Assembly (NCBI GenBank): GCA_945870825.1
Contig: CAMBTM010000010.1
Span: forward strand, 1 to 46,437
Length of the DNA stretch: 46,437 bases
From: Rhizobium sp. Q54
Lineage (GTDB): Bacteria; Pseudomonadota; Alphaproteobacteria; UBA7879; VGCX01
Direction: 5' to 3'
This document shows, in pieces, positions 42,816 to 46,437 of the stretch. Under the pieces are notes generated by a model, which was given only the letters and a program-made list of their open reading frames with translations, had not been told where the DNA came from and ran no database searches. Position 1 is the first letter of the stretch. Every line of letters starts with the position of its first letter. The translations under genes and the position numbers were made by a program.

Positions 42816-42844
42816 ATTTTATGGAGAAGTTTTTAAAAAATCAA
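42816..42844 (-). promoter_or_regulatory. Candidate sigma-70 promoter for the 278-aa secreted protein
   Basis: On the minus strand TTGATT and TAAAAT are separated by 17 bases, about 37 bases upstream of the ATG at 42779. Confidence 0.5.
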
Positions 42845-43001
42845 GAAAATTCAATAAGAAACCTTATGGGTCGACTCTTTTTGGCTGGCCTCGGGGTGAC
42901 AAAACAGCGATAACGACTAAAAAGTGTTTGATTGAACTTATACAATACAGATACCCAAAAAATACTACCATCCTTTTCCATTCTCAGTTATAAATCACCT
43001 C

Positions 43002-43091
43002 ATGCTTCCTTATTTCGACAGTGCGTTTAAACGATTTCTTTATGTCCTTGGACCTTTGGTGGTTCTTTGGATGCTTGTCCTATGGTTTTAA
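43002..43091 (+). CDS. Possible 29-aa membrane peptide upstream of znuC
   Basis: The frame MLPYFDSAFKRFLYVLGPLV followed by VLWMLVLWF encodes a single hydrophobic segment after a basic start. It ends 17 bases before the znuC ATG at 43109. No clear ribosome site. It resembles small membrane proteins sometimes found before transporter genes, but could be chance. Confidence 0.3.
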   Translation: MLPYFDSAFKRFLYVLGPLVVLWMLVLWF

Positions 43092-43108
43092 GACCTATGG
43101 GTTTCAAA

Positions 43109-43837
43109 ATGGATAACCACTCAAAACATATTCAAATTCAGCATCTCACTGTTGCCTACGGTGAGACGGTGGCGTTGGAAAACATTTCAGGCACCCTTCA
43201 CCCCAATGCGCTCATGGCACTTTTTGGTCCCAATGGCGGGGGAAAAAGTACTTTTGTTAATGTATTGGCGTCAATCATTAAGCCGACTTCTGGCACCATT
43301 ACACATCAATGCCGGACAACCTGTTCACCGGCGTATTTACCTCAACAATCGACCATGCATCGCCAATTCCCCTTAACGGTTCGCGAAGTGGTGGCCATGG
43401 GGCTTTGGGGTCAAGCTGGCCCTTTTCATGCACTTGATCCAGGTCATCAAGAAAAAATTGACGAGGCTTTGGAGCGCGTAGGACTTCAAGACTATGATCA
43501 GAGATTGATTGGAACCTTGTCGGGGGGACAATTTCAACGGATGCTTTTTGCGCGCATCATTCTAGAGGATTCATCCCTTATTATTCTGGATGAACCCTTT
43601 ACAGCCATTGATATTCAAACGTCTGAGACATTACTGCAGTTGATTCAAGAATGGCATAAACTTGGTAAAACTATTCTGGTTGTTTTGCATGATTTGGACA
43701 TTGCCCGGCGGTATTTTCCAGAAACGATTCTATTGTCAAAAACCTGTTTAGGGTGGGGGAAGACGGAAGATGTTTTAACAGATCACAATCTTATCAAAGC
43801 CTATGCACAAAGTATGAGGACGACACACCATGCTTGA
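43109..43837 (+). CDS. znuC: Zinc/manganese ABC transporter ATP-binding protein
   Basis: The 242-residue ATPase is counted from the ATG at 43109 (MDNHSKHIQIQHLTVAYGET); in-frame starts further up (43067) add a non-conserved stretch. Walker A GPNGGGKST (about 35-43), Q-loop AYLPQQSTMHRQFPLTVREV, signature LSGGQFQRMLFARII, Walker B LIILDEPFTAID, H-loop VLHDLDIARRYF. It is the ZnuC/MntB type. It pairs with the membrane and binding proteins downstream; znuB starts 8 bases before it ends. No Zur/Mur box is evident upstream. Confidence 0.92.
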   Translation: MDNHSKHIQIQHLTVAYGETVALENISGTLHPNALMALFGPNGGGKSTFVNVLASIIKPTSGTITHQCRTTCSPAYLPQQSTMHRQFPLTVREVVAMGLWGQAGPFHALDPGHQEKIDEALERVGLQDYDQRLIGTLSGGQFQRMLFARIILEDSSLIILDEPFTAIDIQTSETLLQLIQEWHKLGKTILVVLHDLDIARRYFPETILLSKTCLGWGKTEDVLTDHNLIKAYAQSMRTTHHA

Positions 43838-44687
43838 AGAATTTTTCTTGAATCCCTTTGATTACGAATTCATGCGCAATGCTTTGCTGAGCTGTTTCTG
43901 CCTCAGTCTTGGCTGTGGGCCGGTTGGTGTTTTCCTTGTTTTGCGCCGCATGAGTTTGATGGGGGATGCGTTATCCCACGCTGTGTTGCCGGGGGCTGCT
44001 ATTGGGTATATGATTGCGGGCTTATCACTTCCAGCCCTCAGCCTTGGGGGGTTTTTGGCAGGTTTTCTCGTGGCGCTTTTGGCGGGCCTTGTATCGCGTA
44101 CAACTTTATTGAAAGAAGATGCCAGTTTTGCAGGCTTTTTCCTGATTGCTCTGGCGCTGGGTGTTTTCATCATTTCCATGCGGAAAAGTTCCATTGATTT
44201 GATGAACATTCTTTTTGGGTCCGCTTTGGCTGTCACGCATCAAGCTCTTTTATTAATGGCATCCATCACAACCCTCACCCTGTCTGTTTTGGCCTTTATT
44301 TATCGTTCCCTTGTGGTCGAATGTTTTGATCCGCAATTTTTTCAACGTGTTCATGGGAAAGGCACTTTATACCATATGCTTTTCTTGATGCTGGTTGTAT
44401 TGAATCTTGTTTCAGGGTTCCAGTCTATGGGGACGTTATTGTCCCTTGGGATTATGATGCTGCCTGCCACAGCAGCCCAGTTCTGGAGTCGTCAAATTTG
44501 GTCCATGGGGGTCTTGTCAGTTGTTTTTGCCATGATTGCGGGGTATTTAGGGCTTCTTTTATCCTATCACCTCAATTTCCCCACGGGCCCTTCGATTGTG
44601 TTGATGGCAGGGCTTTTTTATATCATTTCTCTTCTTGTAGGACGGTTTGGAAGTGTCTTGCAACATATGAAAAACAGGGTTGCTTAA
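43830..44687 (+). CDS. znuB: Zinc/manganese ABC transporter permease
   Basis: The 285-residue ABC-3 family permease has about eight hydrophobic segments and the characteristic RMSLMGDALSHAVLPGAAIG with LVLRR before it, then SIDLMNILFGSALAVTHQAL and FQSMGTLLSLGIMMLPATAA. It forms the channel for Zn2+ or Mn2+ driven by the adjacent ATPase. Overlaps znuC by 8 bases; znuA starts one base after its stop. Confidence 0.93.
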   Translation: MLEEFFLNPFDYEFMRNALLSCFCLSLGCGPVGVFLVLRRMSLMGDALSHAVLPGAAIGYMIAGLSLPALSLGGFLAGFLVALLAGLVSRTTLLKEDASFAGFFLIALALGVFIISMRKSSIDLMNILFGSALAVTHQALLLMASITTLTLSVLAFIYRSLVVECFDPQFFQRVHGKGTLYHMLFLMLVVLNLVSGFQSMGTLLSLGIMMLPATAAQFWSRQIWSMGVLSVVFAMIAGYLGLLLSYHLNFPTGPSIVLMAGLFYIISLLVGRFGSVLQHMKNRVA

Positions 44688-44688
44688 T

Positions 44689-45561
44689 ATGATGATACGT
44701 GTTCTTTTTTTCTGCATTCTCTCTTGTACTGCTTTTTCAAAGCCAATCAAGATTGTGGCTAGTTTTAGTATTCTTGCTGATTTGGTAAAACAAGTGGGTC
44801 TTGAAAAAGTGGATGTACGTACCATCGTAGGGCGCAACGGCGATGCCCACATGTATGAACCAACACCCCTCGATGTTAAAGCAATGAATAATGCTGATAT
44901 TGTTTTTATCAATGGTCTTGGGTTTGAAGGATGGATTGAGCGGCTGATCAAGGCTTCTGGCTTTAAGGGGCCACTGGTGGTCGTTGGCAAAAATATTCAC
45001 CCCCGGCTTGTCTTTGAAGGACGATTGGTAGAGGATCCCCATGCGTGGCATAGCATTCCGAATGCGATTGTGTATATCCATAATATTCAAGAAGCCTTGG
45101 GCACTAAGGACCCCCATCATAAAGCTTTTTATGAAAAAAATGCACAGCAGGTTATCCATCGGTTGAATGCTATTGATGCATCCATACGTCAACGGCTGAG
45201 CCATATTCCACCCAGACACCGTAAGATTATTACCGCGCATGATGCTTTTGGTTATTTTGGCAATAGTTATGGGGTCGAGTTCTTATCACCGGTTGGAACC
45301 AACACGGAATCCGAGCCTTGTGCAAAAGATATGGTGAAACTGATTGAGGCGATTAAGACGTATAAGGTTAAGACCATATTCTTGGAAAACATTACTAATC
45401 CCAAATTGATTCAGCAGCTGTCCCGTGAGACGAAGGCAAAGGTAGGCCCGGTTCTTTATTCCGACGCCTTGTCGATGCTTGATGGTCCAGCGCCCACTTA
45501 TGAGACGATGATCCAATATAATTTTGAACGATTTCTTGATGCTATGAAAGAAATGGGATGA
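44689..45561 (+). CDS. znuA: Zinc/manganese ABC transporter substrate-binding protein
   Basis: The 290-residue periplasmic cluster A-I (ZnuA/PsaA-type) protein is counted from the ATG at 44689. Signal peptide MMIRVLFFCILSCTAFSK; metal ligands in GDAHMYEPTP, DPHAWHSIPN and ITAHDAFGYFGNSYG, and a late Asp in LYSDALS. There is no histidine-rich loop, so zinc versus manganese cannot be decided. It captures the metal and passes it to ZnuB. It is the last gene of the three-gene operon and is followed by repeat copy D. Confidence 0.93.
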   Translation: MMIRVLFFCILSCTAFSKPIKIVASFSILADLVKQVGLEKVDVRTIVGRNGDAHMYEPTPLDVKAMNNADIVFINGLGFEGWIERLIKASGFKGPLVVVGKNIHPRLVFEGRLVEDPHAWHSIPNAIVYIHNIQEALGTKDPHHKAFYEKNAQQVIHRLNAIDASIRQRLSHIPPRHRKIITAHDAFGYFGNSYGVEFLSPVGTNTESEPCAKDMVKLIEAIKTYKVKTIFLENITNPKLIQQLSRETKAKVGPVLYSDALSMLDGPAPTYETMIQYNFERFLDAMKEMG

Positions 45562-45564
45562 TGG

Positions 45565-45698
45565 CCCCCCCAAGACCGTCTCTAGAGCCCACCGAAAGTG
45601 GGCGTGGGATCCAGAAAAATAGCCCGTTAGGGCTACTCAAGATTTGACGCACCCAAGATTTAGACAGTTGAAAGGGGGCATTTTAGCCATTTGGCTAA
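45565..45698 (+). repeat. Dispersed hairpin-rich element, partial copy D
   Basis: The middle of the element only: CCCACCGAAAGTGGGCGTGG, ATAGCCCGTTAGGGCTACTC, then a diverged stretch and TTTTAGCCATTTGGCTAAAC. The inverted ends are missing and one hairpin arm has decayed (GAAAGTGGGC). Same orientation as copies A and B. It ends against the 145-bp element at 45710. Confidence 0.8.
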
Positions 45699-45709
45699 AC
45701 AATCATGTA

Positions 45710-45854
45710 TAATACCAATTCCCATTTTTAAATGATGGCTCAAGCAAACAAGCGGTTAAGGCCGAGGAGCGTATTAAATATACGTGACCCCAGGCCCCAA
45801 GAAGGCCGATCACCATGTTCAACGACGCAATCGTTCAAAAGGGGATTTGGTATA
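45710..45854. repeat. 145-bp inverted-repeat element, copy 2
   Basis: Begins TAATACCAATTCCCATTTTT and ends TTCAAAAGGGGATTTGGTAT-A. Same length and end sequences as 25630-25774, with a diverged interior: shared blocks include GTGAC near the middle and AATC.TT.AAAAGGGG near the end. TA at both borders. Confidence 0.7.
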
Positions 45855-45908
45855 AGGAGCAACGTAGGTTGTCATGTGCTAGCGCATCGCCTTTGGGCTC
45901 ATCTTGGA

Positions 45909-45975
45909 TCCCCACACCACGCCGTTTGTCTTCGCCCTAAGGGACTTTGACGCAATGCGGCGTGGTTCGGGATGA
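45909..45975. repeat. Long inverted repeat
   Basis: ATCCCCACACCACGCCG near 45909 is matched in reverse complement by CGGCGTGGTTCGGGAT near 45959-45974, giving a stem of about 16 bases around a 34-base spacer. The motif ACCACGCC/GGCGTGGT also occurs in the hairpin at 14376-14405. No gene here. Confidence 0.55.
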
Positions 45976-46102
45976 CCGCCCGTAGGGAAATGGCATCGTT
46001 TGACCTGGAAAACCGTTTTCTAAAATCAAGTTTCTACTGTTATTTTTGGCTCTTATGCAAAACGAGTGGGTAAGCATTTAAAAACACCCCCGCTGCCCGT
46101 CA
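45976..46102. other. Gene-free stretch between repeats
   Basis: About 130 bases without coding potential between the long inverted repeat and repeat copy E. Nothing further can be supported. Confidence 0.4.
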
Positions 46103-46437
46103 TCCAGAGCTGAACCATCGCCTACGAAATGTGTGAGAGAAATGTAGGCTTTTTTTGTTTTAAAGCCCTTGAAAATAATGTATTTTAGCACCCCGACGCC
46201 GTCTTCCAGAGTCCTGCCGCAGGCAGGGCGTGGGACCCAGGAGGTTAGCCGAATGGCTAAAATGCCCCCTTTCAACCCTCTAAAATGCTGAGGGAGTCAA
46301 ATCTTGAGTAGCCCTAACGGGCTATTTTTCTGGATCCCACGCCCACCTTCGGTGGGCTTTGGAGGACGGCACTGGTGGGGCTTTAGCGGTGTCTGAATGA
46401 TCGATGGAGAGAAGGGTTTTTCTTTATCATAAATTTC
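46103..46437 (-). repeat. Dispersed hairpin-rich element, copy E (cut by window end)
   Basis: CCAGAGCTGAACCATCGCCT begins the element in the same orientation as copy C. All internal hairpins are present, including CCTGCC/GGCAGG. The window ends inside the right inverted end. The 65-codon minus-strand frame here is repeat-derived and parallels the one in copy B. Confidence 0.9.

Noticed and set aside
45732-45950. 72-codon plus-strand frame over the 145-bp element
   Set aside because: It spans the element and unrelated flanking palindromes, with no ribosome site.
1-46437. CRISPR arrays, rRNA genes or a replication origin
   Set aside because: No regularly spaced short direct repeats, no rRNA-like sequence and no DnaA-box cluster were seen; the repeats present are dispersed and inverted.

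Overview
The window reads as part of a bacterial chromosome from an alphaproteobacterium, most likely a protist-associated Holosporales-type lineage. Three things point there. The complex I block nuoH-I-J-K-L-M-N is followed directly by birA and rnj, which is an alphaproteobacterial order. A set of phage-head genes resembles the alphaproteobacterial gene transfer agent (GTA). The DNA is repeat-littered and moderately AT-rich, with many secreted orphan proteins and several damaged genes. The lineage is inferred; no rRNA is present to settle it.

Layout. 1-600: a hairpin-rich dispersed repeat (copy A). 630-3,580: rpmG, infC (read from an AUU/AUC-type start), thrS and tRNA-Ser(GGA). 3,740-9,660: a GDPD-FAD oxidase fusion, grxD, lysS and a GT39 glycosyltransferase that ends at a strong terminator. 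9,680-12,820: a toxin-antitoxin pair, a cupin with a damaged start, recJ and a small lipoprotein. 12,980-13,960: a GT9 (heptosyltransferase-type) glycosyltransferase, then repeat copy B. 14,800-26,800: an accessory region with secreted orphans and four GTA/HK97-like head genes (capsid, connector, portal, prohead protease) in a rearranged order. Opposite-strand genes interrupt this region: a broken DUF4143 AAA ATPase, and a RhuM gene flanked by two identical 68-bp direct repeats that duplicate the 3' end of the portal gene.

26,890-35,980: tRNA-Pro(TGG), then the nuoH-N, birA, rnj operon on the minus strand. Its upstream half (nuoA-G) is absent, and repeat copy C lies where it would be expected. 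36,760-41,760: an orphan antitoxin and a compact type II secretion/type IV pilus-like operon (prepilin peptidase, GspE with a frameshift just after Walker A, GspF, GspL-like, GspM-like). 41,790-42,780: tRNA-Gln(CTG) and a secreted orphan. 43,000-45,560: a znuCBA-type zinc/manganese importer. 45,560-46,437: repeat copies D and E and one copy of a second, 145-bp inverted-repeat element.

The housekeeping genes (translation, respiration, metal uptake, envelope glycosylation, RNA decay) look intact. The accessory genes show the frameshifts, stops and insertions expected of a genome under relaxed selection. The most notable observations are the RhuM/68-bp repeat arrangement, the multi-hairpin element with 23-bp inverted ends (four copies plus a fragment), and the break in the nuo operon at one copy of it.
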